A stretch of DNA of 20,412 nucleotides, from contig JBHHUB010000058.1 in NCBI GenBank assembly GCA_046753625.1, positions 1-20,412 on the forward strand, written 5' to 3'. The position numbers and the translations under genes are program-made. Below, piece after piece: positions 8,901 through 16,233 of this stretch. The notes under the pieces are model-generated. The model did not search any database and had not been told where the DNA came from. It worked only from the letters and a program-made list of their open reading frames with translations. The DNA comes from JADFOB01 sp046753625 (GTDB lineage Bacteria; Planctomycetota; Phycisphaerae; UBA1845). Positions within the stretch are counted from its first letter, which is position 1. Every line of letters begins with the position of its first letter.

Positions 8901-9881
8901 CGCACCGGGTCCGAACCCGGTAACCCGGGCTCCCGACACATCCTTGCCAACACCGAAGAGGTCGACCTCTCCCGCGGCCAACTGCACCACGCTGATGGTT
9001 CCGACGGCGTATTGATGAACGCGAGGATTCGTACCGTCATCGATCGTCGCACGAACAAAGTAAGGCTGTCCGCCCGGACGCGGTGGGATTTGCGATAAGT
9101 CGATCTGTCTTGCGAACGTCTCCGCGTTGAAGGCGTTGGCGACCACATCCCGAGTATCAAGCAGGATAATCTTGCTGGGGTCCGGGGTGGCGGGATCGTC
9201 GTTGTTGGGGTCCTGGTCGAGATCCAGCAGGATGAAAATCGTCACGTCGCTGTCTGGGTCGTAAGGCTTGGTAACATCGGGATCCAACTCGGTAGGCTGA
9301 ACCACGACGAGCAGATCGTCGTCCTGGGTAACGCTGCGGTTAAACGCAGGCTCGATCACCGTTATGGCAGGAGGAACCGTAGGACTTCCCTCGCCCGGGC
9401 CCACGATCGTAAGGATCACGCGCTGCGGCACGGCGTCGTTGGTCATCGCGAAGACTTCCGCCGGCGTGTTGACTCCATCGTCGATGGTGCCCAGGAGGTT
9501 GTAGTTGCCGACCGGCACCAGCGACGTACCGATGCTCACCGAATCGGGTCCGGTCGTGTCGTTCTCGTCGATCCCCTCAACAAGCGTGGTCCGCGCGTTA
9601 TTGGCACTAGCCGCCGTGTTCACCAGTGCGAAACTGATTTTCGCATTCGAATCGGGGTCACGATCCGTCCAGCGGATTCTGAAAAACTCTCCCTGTCCAC
9701 GGGTGAGGTTCTCCGCCGGAACGAGGATGGTCATCTCCGGAGGTACATCGCCGCTTATGCCCGGTCCGCGCACAAAAACGGGCGTCTGAGCCGTCCCACA
9801 GGACCAAACACCCAACGTCGCAGCGGCCAATAGCGCCAATATGGAACAACCTATACCAGCTTTGAGGAAGGCAGGTTTCAT
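5958..9881 (-). CDS. Secreted FG-GAP beta-propeller protein with Ig-like, DNRLRE-like and dockerin-like modules
   Basis: The product has 1307 residues. ATG 9881 is preferred over the in-frame TTG 15 bases upstream because GGGAG sits 8 bases before it. A signal peptide ends around ALLAAATLGVWSC; Cys28 could be lipidated, but Trp at -2 is atypical for a lipobox. Two Ig-like domains follow (~45-160, ~170-300). FG-GAP blades then carry calcium loops of DxDxDG type at about 338, 430, 826, 943, 1018, 1167 and 1248, as in integrin-alpha propellers. Between the second and third loops lies a ~200-residue beta-rich segment (~475-690) resembling DNRLRE domains. Between the 1018 and 1167 blades lie two dockerin-like loops (DFNNDGVINETD at 1047, DYDNDGDIGDDD at 1085) in a Cys-rich loop. 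The likely role is a cell-surface binding protein with calcium-stabilised folds; the ligand is unknown. The gene is transcribed alone or with the ATPase downstream. Confidence 0.92.
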   Translation of the reverse strand: MKPAFLKAGIGCSILALLAAATLGVWSCGTAQTPVFVRGPGISGDVPPEMTILVPAENLTRGQGEFFRIRWTDRDPDSNAKISFALVNTAASANNARTTLVEGIDENDTTGPDSVSIGTSLVPVGNYNLLGTIDDGVNTPAEVFAMTNDAVPQRVILTIVGPGEGSPTVPPAITVIEPAFNRSVTQDDDLLVVVQPTELDPDVTKPYDPDSDVTIFILLDLDQDPNNDDPATPDPSKIILLDTRDVVANAFNAETFARQIDLSQIPPRPGGQPYFVRATIDDGTNPRVHQYAVGTISVVQLAAGEVDLFGVGKDVSGARVTGFGPGANLGSAITSIGDFDADGVDDFVIVARFGNPRNAGLVGEAYLIYGPDQTRFGGDIAANSIGEAVPGVIMEAPPVRSDPRMTDRLLCIIPEPSKSQGITDISSIRDISGDGRPEIMVGMSFVHGAFDGMDYDPGDQPIGGGGPDDTTAVEVAIRQGQVTVQEGNGAVNVTSTSYRGVIDGTIDAANPSATLNEADSLAWQDDAPGQRKWSLIKFQGVLDELPDTLFGLNSFIDVSTVTATLELRVFKVGGQGDVFQAVTDFTGQTRYDNFANGGAGGDPQIDVDYIRVGFTGEGKLGTVDGTTPETATVDVTLVVQSLINGELLSQDEELRFIIVHDGEPGGEAGARTSEFALETERPVLRINYDRVNLTGARGCYPDLLVNNLSDDISDDALDEQYYAGGMVTIIDSSNRDNRPRLGEAPDRLENTVITLELVGQQNRTLDTRGINEATGGIFARADDYIQTGRIAGARIIAGPFDCVNHEQLNQPPRTGLFGEKVSSIGDLNNDGLDEIIISAPQNERYIADLGSSFGPQSSHLASSVYRGSIAVVPGANYNAQQWRELTDADDSNSIIPRLDQQQDAPFGICRPAGGRTLLSPPDSFEVFAEKVDDMLGGAESAGDFNQDGLDDILCGAPLNDRSTSIVDSGAVYILYGRNVLGDFRLANADDPLRRSPMLRIRGEQPGDQIGWRQSKGLDVNGDRIDDVFISSPRADFGGVTRSTCVGDFNNDGVINETDLSRTTFNNCQSDHPDGVFSDEACKVFDYDNDGDIGDDDRELFLSCVAEGNSDCCANLVDNGFVGVIFGGVSIDGDRTISQIGTPDLPGVRFFGAGAGHRAGVDVSSAGDFNQDGFGDILIAVPGETRLDRAGRPRLGVVYLVFGGTHLANTEWSLDQVGSADLPGIVFLSPYEKGRPNEAAPEVVSFIGDINRDGFGDICIGNPKADFIDLNFPQGPDATDATLGRRRDAGDAYIIYGNNFGANRGGGA
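6367..7055 (-). repeat. Intragenic repeat copies encoding the GDFNQDG loop
   Basis: A 17-base identical word lies at 6367-6383 and 7039-7055. Both copies encode the same FG-GAP calcium loop, SAGDFNQDG. This reflects module duplication within the propeller and is not a mobile or CRISPR repeat. Confidence 0.8.
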
Positions 9882-10260
9882 ACGTATGGCTCCCAAAGGC
9901 TAAAAAGCCTGTCCAAGGTAGGCGGGCCGGCTATGCCCATCCATGGTGTCAACCGAGCGTTTCCCGCCGGTATTCCCGAAGAAAGCCGGCCGGAACAAGC
10001 CTCGCGGCTTTCCCTGCCGCTGATTGCGTTGCCCCGTCACGGGGGCGTCCTCCGATGAAAAACGCACGCCCAAGCCGCCAAGAGCGACCTGGCGTAGCCA
10101 AGCCTACGACTGGCCACCGGCATGCTATACGCTGGAAACCGGCCTGGTCAGCCCCAACACCCCGCGCCAGCGCGGGCCGCGCGATACCTAAAACCGCGAC
10201 CGATCAAGACGGCAGGGCGCTGTCGCAGCCACACCGGCCTACTCTTCCGCGCGTGTATGA

Positions 10261-10290
10261 ATAGTAAGCCAGGCGGTTGTGTCCCGTCAA
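10261..10290 (-). promoter_or_regulatory. Sigma70-like promoter pointing to the FG-GAP gene
   Basis: On the minus strand, TTGACG (10285-10290) and TACTAT (10261-10266) are spaced by 18 bases. Both boxes are one or two bases from consensus. A transcript from here would begin near 10254 and run about 370 bases before ATG 9881. It would be either an unusually long leader or a separate small RNA. Confidence 0.5.
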
Positions 10291-10724
10291 CCAGCGCCCC
10301 GCAAGCCTCGGAGTTCCGTGGTCCATGCCCATTCCGCCGGGATGCACACGCCAACTCAGAGCCGCTGGCGCCAGCCTGCGGCCCCTGGGACCGCCAATCT
10401 CCCGAGTGGCATGCGCCACATCCAAACTGTCCATGCCCAATCAGGTATATCGGCGATCCGCGGGACGCCCACGGTAGGATGTCACCGGGCTTGCCCCCTG
10501 GCTCTTCTACACAAGTCTGTCCACTGAGCCCTGGACCGGCCTGTTGATGCTGGCAAACGCCCTGCATGGCCGCACGTCATCGGAGCCCAGTCCACTTCCC
10601 AGCATCGTGGCGCGGACCTCGTCGATTTGTGTAGAACTAACGAGGTCTTGCCCCCGGTGCTCTGAAAAGCGCCCGCCACCTGATAGCTCGCCCTTCTCAG
10701 GGGCCTCCGGATCGCAGTACCGCA

Positions 10725-10753
10725 TTGACCACCCGACACTCGAATTCTATAGT
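10725..10753 (+). promoter_or_regulatory. Sigma70-like promoter of the DUF4190-like gene
   Basis: TTGACC (10725-10730) and TATAGT (10748-10753) are separated by exactly 17 bases, close to a consensus housekeeping promoter. Transcription would start near 10760, leaving a leader of about 27 bases before ATG 10787. The promoter also supports that ATG over starts further upstream. Confidence 0.65.
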
Positions 10754-10786
10754 GCGGCCGATAACGTCAAAGGCCTCGGATGTACT

Positions 10787-11440
10787 ATGTCAGACCTTCA
10801 AACGCCAAACCCGTATGGCGACGGTCCCGCTGCGGACGCCATTCCCCAAGCCGCCCCGTGGAGCAAAGCTGCGGTCGTCGGCTTCGGTGCGAGCTTTTGC
10901 GGCTGCACCATTGTCGGTTCCCTGATCGGACTGATTTTGGGCATTGTGGGCATCGTCATGACAGGCGGCGGAACACGTCGTGGACGCGGATTGGCCATCG
11001 CAGCCATCCCAATATCGCTATTAACCGGCGTGGTTGGGGCGTACATGGGGCTGGGAATCTATGCGTATTCCCGCATGGCGCACATTGTGGGCCAGATTCC
11101 TGCCGCCCTGAACGAGGCGGACCCGGCCGCGGCGGCGGCGAAGCTGCGGAAACTCGCATCGGACGATTTCAAAGACCAGGTATCCGTCAGCGACCTTGCG
11201 GCCTGGGTCGCCGGCGCTCGGGAGGCCCACGGTAAGCTCGTTTCCATGAAACCGGACCAAAACGATCCCGGTGGCCCGACGAAAACCGGATGGCTCTACC
11301 TGAACTACGAGGGCAAATTCGTCAACGGGGATGCCTCCGTGCGCATCTTTTTCAACGCAGAATCGGTGCTTTCCGACGCGAGCATCGTCAACCTCGAAAT
11401 CGACGGCAAGGCGATTCGCGCGATCGACGACGCCCCATAG
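10787..11440 (+). CDS. DUF4190-like membrane protein with a C-terminal extracytoplasmic domain
   Basis: The product has 217 residues. Residues 1-25 are a soluble Pro/Ala-rich start (MSDLQTPNPYGDG). Residues ~27-95 hold two Gly-rich membrane helices with the pattern LIGLILGIVGIVMTGGG, then RRGRGLAIAAIPISL, which matches the DUF4190 family (small two-helix module, function unknown). Residues ~96-217 form a soluble alpha+beta region ending in strands (WLYLNYEGKFVNG, ASVRIFF) that probably lies outside the membrane. ATG 10787 is chosen because a strong promoter ends about 30 bases before it and the upstream in-frame sequence is not protein-like. DUF4190 modules are common in planctomycetes and actinobacteria, attached to varied domains. 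It is convergent with sppA. The C-terminal domain might resemble small 'stress response' DUFs, but I cannot name one. Confidence 0.82.
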   Translation: MSDLQTPNPYGDGPAADAIPQAAPWSKAAVVGFGASFCGCTIVGSLIGLILGIVGIVMTGGGTRRGRGLAIAAIPISLLTGVVGAYMGLGIYAYSRMAHIVGQIPAALNEADPAAAAAKLRKLASDDFKDQVSVSDLAAWVAGAREAHGKLVSMKPDQNDPGGPTKTGWLYLNYEGKFVNGDASVRIFFNAESVLSDASIVNLEIDGKAIRAIDDAP

Positions 11441-11556
11441 AGACCGACTCACCGGCCCCGGCGCTATTCCTTCGTTTACCGGCAGCACCAGGTGCCTCCG
11501 GGCAGCGGTGTCGCCCGCAAGCCGCTACGGCGTATTCTTGCCTGCAGCTTCCGTCC

Positions 11557-13422
11557 CTACCGGATGAGCAGTTCGTCCGGCATGACCATCAGCACGTTTT
11601 CGCGGTGGAGCATCTCGATCTTCTGGAGCTGCCGCAGAACCGCACCAAGGCGTTGTGGATCGGTTTGGGCCAGCACGGGCAGCATCGCCTGAAATACCGG
11701 GGTCGTGGCCAAGGCGGGAATGTGCATCGCGAGCGCTACTTGGAGCCGGCGGTCACCGGTAGGTCCGCCTCCGAACATGTCGAAAATCCCCGGCGGGTCG
11801 GGCAGCACCCGAAGCTCAAAATCGTCTTGATGCGACTTGCGTGCCGCAAACTTGATGGCGTCTCGTAGGCCGCCGATTTCGTCGACCAGCCCATGTTCCA
11901 AGGCTTGGAAGCCTGTGAATACCCGCCCGCTGGCCAACTGGTCGATCGGCTTGTCGAGCTTGTCGCCCCGCGCCTGAACCACGTGATCCTTGAACACGCC
12001 GTACACGCGCTCCATGTAGTGGCGAATGCGCTGGCGTTCCTCATCGGTGAACGGGGCGGCGGTGCTGAGCAAGCCCGCCATCGCCCCCCGCTTGTTCGCA
12101 TGCCAGTGGATCCCCAGTTTCTCCCAGAAACCGGTTGTGACCAGTTTTCCACCGAGCACGCCGATCGAGGCCGTAATCGTATGCTTGTCGGCAAACACGG
12201 TGTCGGCCTCGCAGGTGACGTAGTAGCCTCCGCTGGCGGCCACGTTGCCCATGGAAACGATCAGCGGCTTTTTGGCCGCAACCCGGCGCGAGGCATCCAA
12301 GATAATCTCCGACGCCAATGCGGAACCGCCGGGCGAGTCCACGCGAAGCACCACCGCCTTAACCATGTCCTCCTCGGCAGCGCGATCGAGCGCCTTGCGA
12401 ATCGTCGTGCTGAATGCGCCGCTGCTTGATCCAAACGGCGACACCTCCGCCTCACCGGTTTGGATGGCGCCTTCAACATAAACTATCGCAATGGTCGGCT
12501 TCGTGAATTCCTTGGGTGACGGGTTGAAGAGCTCCATGAGCATTTCAAATGCGGCAAACATATTGCCCGGCACGTCGTCGGCGTCCTCGCCACCGTAGTC
12601 ATGCACGATTTGCACCTCGTCGCCATACCGCTCCTTGAGGTCAGCCGCGAAATCCTGACGGTACTTCACGGAATCGATCAGTTTGGCGGCCAGCGCATCC
12701 TCGGCGGAATAGAGCCCGCGATCGATCAGCTTGCGAACCTGATCCGGCGAAAAGCCGCGTGACCGGGCGATCAGCTTGACCAGCGAATCGTACAAGCTAT
12801 CCAACAGCCAGTCGGTCATCTCCTTGGAGGCTTCCGACGGGCCGGTGCGCGTAATGGACTCCGCACCGGTCTTGAAGTCGCCGCAGTGCTCGAAATCCGG
12901 CACCACGCCCAGTTTCTCCAACGCCCCGCGCAGGTAGGGGGTTTCCCCGTAGAGACCGCGAAGCCAGAGATCGCCGGTAGGAACCAGGCTGATGTGCGTC
13001 GCCGCGGTTGCCAACGCGTAGGTTCCCGTCGTGAGTGTGTCGGCATGGACGTAGATTTCCTTATCCGCGGCCGCGAGCCGATGCAACGCCGCGTGCACTT
13101 CCTCCAATTGGGCAAACCCCAACGCCGCACCGTCCACATCGAGCACCAGCGCGACAACGGAATCGTCGGTGCGCGCGTCGTCGAGGCGATGAAGCAACTC
13201 CTTGAGAGAGAGCGGCGCCTCGCTGGCGAAAAGCGGTGGAATCGCAATCGGGCTTTCGGTCAGCGGCCCCCGCAGCGTAATGTGCGCAATTTTCTTGGGG
13301 GGCGGCGTCGTGTTGCCTCCGCCCGCCAAGGCCCGCAGCGCGTCCAACTGCGCAAACGCGCTCGACCCACCCAGAGTAAACAGCAATGCACAGGTAGCCA
13401 TACCAGGAAAAAAACGTTTCAT
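11557..13422 (-). CDS. sppA: Signal peptide peptidase SppA, 67-kDa two-domain type
   Basis: SppA is a serine/lysine-dyad protease of family S49 that degrades cleaved signal peptides at the cytoplasmic membrane. The 621-residue length fits the long E. coli-type enzyme with two tandem half-domains. The general-base Lys184 sits in the first half (GDFKTGAES) and the nucleophile Ser397 in the second (NVAASGGYY), followed by TITASIGVLGG. The substrate-cleft sequence VLRVDSPGGSALASE precedes it. The start is ATG 13422, with GGAGG 10 bases upstream; an in-frame TTG 9 bases earlier lies too near the SD. The N-terminus MKRFFPGMATCALLF...SAFA-QL looks like a cleavable signal peptide, whereas the classic enzyme is membrane-anchored. 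A C-terminal extension of about 70 residues (after ~550) is of unknown role. It lies downstream of the transglutaminase-like gene, and both genes face left. Confidence 0.95.
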   Translation of the reverse strand: MKRFFPGMATCALLFTLGGSSAFAQLDALRALAGGGNTTPPPKKIAHITLRGPLTESPIAIPPLFASEAPLSLKELLHRLDDARTDDSVVALVLDVDGAALGFAQLEEVHAALHRLAAADKEIYVHADTLTTGTYALATAATHISLVPTGDLWLRGLYGETPYLRGALEKLGVVPDFEHCGDFKTGAESITRTGPSEASKEMTDWLLDSLYDSLVKLIARSRGFSPDQVRKLIDRGLYSAEDALAAKLIDSVKYRQDFAADLKERYGDEVQIVHDYGGEDADDVPGNMFAAFEMLMELFNPSPKEFTKPTIAIVYVEGAIQTGEAEVSPFGSSSGAFSTTIRKALDRAAEEDMVKAVVLRVDSPGGSALASEIILDASRRVAAKKPLIVSMGNVAASGGYYVTCEADTVFADKHTITASIGVLGGKLVTTGFWEKLGIHWHANKRGAMAGLLSTAAPFTDEERQRIRHYMERVYGVFKDHVVQARGDKLDKPIDQLASGRVFTGFQALEHGLVDEIGGLRDAIKFAARKSHQDDFELRVLPDPPGIFDMFGGGPTGDRRLQVALAMHIPALATTPVFQAMLPVLAQTDPQRLGAVLRQLQKIEMLHRENVLMVMPDELLIR

Positions 13423-13560
13423 GAAATCCAATCCTCCAACAACGCGGTCAGGCCCGACTTACCCCAACCATAACCTACATCGCTGCCGTGCGACGCCAAG
13501 TAATCAACTGTCTGAGCCACAACTCCTTACAGCCCCAGAGCCTCATGCGCACGACACCGC

Positions 13561-14403
13561 CTAGACAATCACATCCGCAGGCGCCCAGCGCCGGGCGTTG
13601 ATCGCCCCAAAAACGGCCAAGGCCAATCCGCCCAATCCGAAATTGGCCAATCCGGCCCACTGCAGCAGCCATGAGGGGTGCAAATACTCCCGCCCCCCAG
13701 CCCGCAACAGCAACAGTCCGTTCACCATAAACACCAGCGCACACAGCCCACACACCTTCCCGCCCCGGCTGCGCAACATCAAATACCACCCCACCAGCAC
13801 AATGATCATCTCGCGTCCGAATGGAAACACCGCGATGCCGTACGCCAGCGCCCGCGGCAGCTCGGCGAGCGCCGCGTAGTTTACCCGGAGCCCGCCATGT
13901 TCCCCCACGATGGCGTTGGGGCTGCCGGGGGCCATGGTGTCCCCCCGATCCGTTTTGACCCAGCAATGAGAGAAATCCGTCACGATTTGCGACTCAAACC
14001 CAAACCGCGTCAGCAAGGAAGCGGCCACCACCGCCCTACCGTCGCAGTCCTCTCGGCCCATAGAGATGGCTTCTTCGACCGTGGGCATGTAGTCGGCCGT
14101 CCCCCACGTGTTCCAATCCCACTCGTACGGTATCTTTTTGTAAACGAATTGCTCCACGGTCTTGAGCGCCTGGGCCGGCTCCATCGGAGCCGCCATCTTC
14201 GGCTCCAACTCGGCAATGAGAGGCGCCAGCGCAGGTGAATCGGCATCGATCAGGGCGTTGGGATCCTGCCAATGTCGGATATGACGGACCAAGACCCCCG
14301 GATGCGGAAAGCAAACGGCCAGGACGGTCAGCCCGAACACGGCCGCCTTCAGCGGCCAGCGCTGGTACCATCGAAATCGATTGAGCAACAAAAGCGTTTT
14401 CAT
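13561..14403 (-). CDS. Membrane protein with transglutaminase-like domain
   Basis: The 280-residue product has an N-terminal membrane helix (~18-34) and a soluble domain (~45-180). The soluble domain carries the transglutaminase-like pattern GREDCDGRAVVAASLLTRFG, in which Cys120 is the candidate nucleophile, and SHCWVKTDRGD, in which His146 is the candidate base; the acidic third residue is not certain. The C-terminal hydrophobic segments lie near ~187-210, ~217-234 and ~246-270. Such domains act as cysteine proteases or amide-transfer enzymes, and many bacterial ones work at the cell surface. ATG 14403 is chosen because an SD-like CGGAG precedes it by 10 bases and the upstream frame looks non-coding. 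That SD lies inside a strong hairpin (14412-14444). The gene is divergent from aroDE and 138 bases upstream of sppA in the same direction. The substrate is unknown. Confidence 0.82.
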   Translation of the reverse strand: MKTLLLLNRFRWYQRWPLKAAVFGLTVLAVCFPHPGVLVRHIRHWQDPNALIDADSPALAPLIAELEPKMAAPMEPAQALKTVEQFVYKKIPYEWDWNTWGTADYMPTVEEAISMGREDCDGRAVVAASLLTRFGFESQIVTDFSHCWVKTDRGDTMAPGSPNAIVGEHGGLRVNYAALAELPRALAYGIAVFPFGREMIIVLVGWYLMLRSRGGKVCGLCALVFMVNGLLLLRAGGREYLHPSWLLQWAGLANFGLGGLALAVFGAINARRWAPADVIV

Positions 14404-14411
14404 CGTATGCG

Positions 14412-14444
14412 CGCTCCGGGCGGTCGTCGCGACCGCCCGGAGCG
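14412..14444 (-). promoter_or_regulatory. 15-bp hairpin covering the ribosome binding site
   Basis: CGCTCCGGGCGGTCG (14412-14426) and CGACCGCCCGGAGCG (14430-14444) are perfect inverted repeats with a 3-base loop. In the minus-strand transcript the second arm contains CGGAG (14414-14418), the only SD-like sequence before ATG 14403, so the folded hairpin would block it. No U tract follows, so simple termination is less likely. Confidence 0.6.
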
Positions 14445-14500
14445 AATTCTGTTGGAACCGGTCGATCGGGCCGCTTGAAGGGTAAACAATCCCTGGCCCC

Positions 14501-14514
14501 GCGGCAATTGCCGC
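14501..14514. repeat. 14-base palindrome between divergent genes
   Basis: GCGGCAATTGCCGC is a perfect palindrome lying between the transglutaminase-like gene and aroDE. It is symmetric enough to be an operator for a dimeric regulator, but no regulator is encoded nearby and chance is possible in GC-rich DNA. Confidence 0.35.
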
Positions 14515-14667
14515 CGCGCAACCCATCTATCGGCGGTTCGCCCACAAATGGGTATTATGGGCTTGGCGGTTGATATTCCGGGCGTTTTTTGTAACGGCCC
14601 GGCAGGAGAAGCTACTAGCCGTCAGCCGAAGAGGTCTGCATCCCGCTGGGGGCAGAGAAAGCACGTT

Positions 14668-16233
14668 ATGACCTGGTTGATTGCATCGGTTCGAGCGAAA
14701 TCGATGGAGGAACTCCGGCAACAGGCGGCGGCGGCGTGGCGCGGCGGCGCCGATTGCGTGGAGCTTCGAATCGATGAATTCCACGGCGATCCCGGCGCAA
14801 TCGCGGCCTATCTGGAATCGCACGATCAGCGCACGTGGATCCTGACCTGCCGCAGCGTCGCGGAGGGCGGATCCTGTGCGGACGATCCCCCGGAGCGCGC
14901 GAAGCGCCTGAAGCAGGCGCGGGGCCGATCCGGCGCTGTGATCGATTTCGAATACGCCGATTTCCGTACGTCCTCAGACCTGCGCGAGTCCATTCTCGGG
15001 AGAACCGGCGTATCGAACCAAGATGCCCGCGTGGGCATCCTGTCTCATCATGCGTTCGATGGCGGCCCGCCCGATGTGCCCGCGCTTGGCGGCGCGATGA
15101 CCAGGCTCTTTCCGCCAATGATCCCGAAGATCGCCTACTCGAGCCAAGACATCACCGACACGTTTGCCGCATTAGACGCGATGCACGCCGCAAAGACTCC
15201 GTTGATCGCGGTTGCCATGGACGAGGCAGGCGCATGGACACGCGTGCTCGCGGGAAAATTCGGCGCCTTCGGAACGTACGCTACGTTGGATCCCGATGGC
15301 CCAACAGCTCCGGGACAGATAAGCCTCGCGCGGATGATGGCGATCTATCGTTGGAACCGGATCAACGCGGAAACGGCCGTGTTCGGAGTGCTCGGCGACC
15401 CGGTGGCCCATTCCATGGGCCCGCAACTGTTCAACGATTGGTTCGAGCTGCACGGAGTCAATGCCGTCTATTTGACACTGACTGTGTCGCAGGCGACGGG
15501 GTGTTTGAAGCGATTTCTCGATGGATGCCGCCGGCGTCCCTGGCTGGACATTGGAGGATTCAGCGTAACCATTCCCCACAAGGAGGCGGTGTTGGCATAC
15601 GCCGCCTCCGGCGCGGACGGCGTCGCGCGATCCATTGGAGCGGCCAATACACTCGTAGTCAAGGACGAAACCTGGACCGCGCACAACACCGATAGCTATG
15701 CCGCGATCGACGCGTTGTGCGGATCCCTGGCGTGTGATCGTCGCGATTTGGCCGGGCTGTCCGCAGCCGTCCTGGGCTGTGGCGGAGCCGCTCGGGCGGT
15801 CTTGGCCGGATTGCAGGCGTGCGGTTGCCGCACCACCGTGTACGGACGCGCACCGGAAAAAACGCATCAGGTCGCCAAGGCCTTCGACGCAGCGCCGAAA
15901 CCGTGGACCGAGCGAGCGCAAACCACGTGCGACCTGCTGGTCAACGCAACGCCCATAGGCATGTCACCCCGGCAAGACGCCTCCCCCATGCCCCTCGCCG
16001 GACTTAAGCGCCAACGCCTTGTCTTCGACCTGATCTACAATCCGCTGGAAACCAAGCTGCTCCTAGATGCCCGATCGCGTGGCGTCGCGACGCTTGGTGG
16101 CCTGGAAATGTTCGTGCGCCAAGCGGCAGCACAGTTCGAGCTGTGGACCGGGCAGACGCCGAACCTCGCCCACGCGCGGCACGCTGTGACGCAGTGCCTA
16201 TCGCAAGAGCCGGCGGGGAAGACGGAGGCATGA
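14668..16233 (+). CDS. aroDE: Bifunctional 3-dehydroquinate dehydratase (type I) / shikimate dehydrogenase
   Basis: This cytoplasmic fusion enzyme of 521 residues carries out steps three and four of the shikimate pathway. The N-terminal ~1-232 is type I AroD: substrate residues Glu32/Arg34 (ELRIDEF), TCRSVAEGG with Arg62 and Glu66, catalytic His128 (SHHAF) and Schiff-base Lys154 (PKIA). It ends in the conserved TAPGQISLARM. Residues ~237-521 are AroE: HSMGPQLFN (248-256), Lys305 (VTIPHK), Asn327 (GAANTL), Asp342 (HNTD), the NADPH loop GCGGAAR (370-376) and the C-terminal GGLEMFVRQAAAQF. All key residues of both halves are present. ATG 14668 is preferred because AroD homology starts at once (MTWLIASVRA); the in-frame ATG at 14548 adds unlike sequence. 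AroDE fusions are known in plants, chlamydiae and planctomycetes. The gene overlaps aroK. Confidence 0.95.
   Translation: MTWLIASVRAKSMEELRQQAAAAWRGGADCVELRIDEFHGDPGAIAAYLESHDQRTWILTCRSVAEGGSCADDPPERAKRLKQARGRSGAVIDFEYADFRTSSDLRESILGRTGVSNQDARVGILSHHAFDGGPPDVPALGGAMTRLFPPMIPKIAYSSQDITDTFAALDAMHAAKTPLIAVAMDEAGAWTRVLAGKFGAFGTYATLDPDGPTAPGQISLARMMAIYRWNRINAETAVFGVLGDPVAHSMGPQLFNDWFELHGVNAVYLTLTVSQATGCLKRFLDGCRRRPWLDIGGFSVTIPHKEAVLAYAASGADGVARSIGAANTLVVKDETWTAHNTDSYAAIDALCGSLACDRRDLAGLSAAVLGCGGAARAVLAGLQACGCRTTVYGRAPEKTHQVAKAFDAAPKPWTERAQTTCDLLVNATPIGMSPRQDASPMPLAGLKRQRLVFDLIYNPLETKLLLDARSRGVATLGGLEMFVRQAAAQFELWTGQTPNLAHARHAVTQCLSQEPAGKTEA

Larger units (their letters stand above)
9882..10786. 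other. Long gene-free stretch between divergent genes
   Basis: About 900 bases separate the FG-GAP gene (minus) from the DUF4190-like gene (plus). Reading frames of 66-141 codons exist here on both strands, but their composition is Pro/Arg/Gly/Cys-rich, they overlap one another, and none shows a family motif or a good SD. The stretch holds a minus-strand promoter (10261-10290), a plus-strand promoter (10725-10753) and small hairpins: CCCGCG/CGCGGG at 10161-10176, CCCCG/CGGGG at 10032-10044 and AAAGCCG/CGGCTTT at 9983-10012. I recognise no tRNA, tmRNA, SRP RNA or RNase P core. It may hold a long leader or a small RNA. Confidence 0.55.

Noticed and set aside
10148..10567. Overlapping frames of 139-141 codons on both strands
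   Set aside because: They have atypical composition, mutual overlap, no SD and no recognisable motif. I consider the region non-coding.
14530..14558. TCGGCG-N17-TATTAT as an aroDE promoter
   Set aside because: The -10 is good, but the -35 matches only three bases. It is too weak to list as a feature, although it may be real.
14578..14602. Imperfect hairpin CCGGGCGTT/AACGGCCCGG before aroDE as an attenuator
   Set aside because: It carries a bulge and lacks both a U tract and an alternative fold. It is probably chance.
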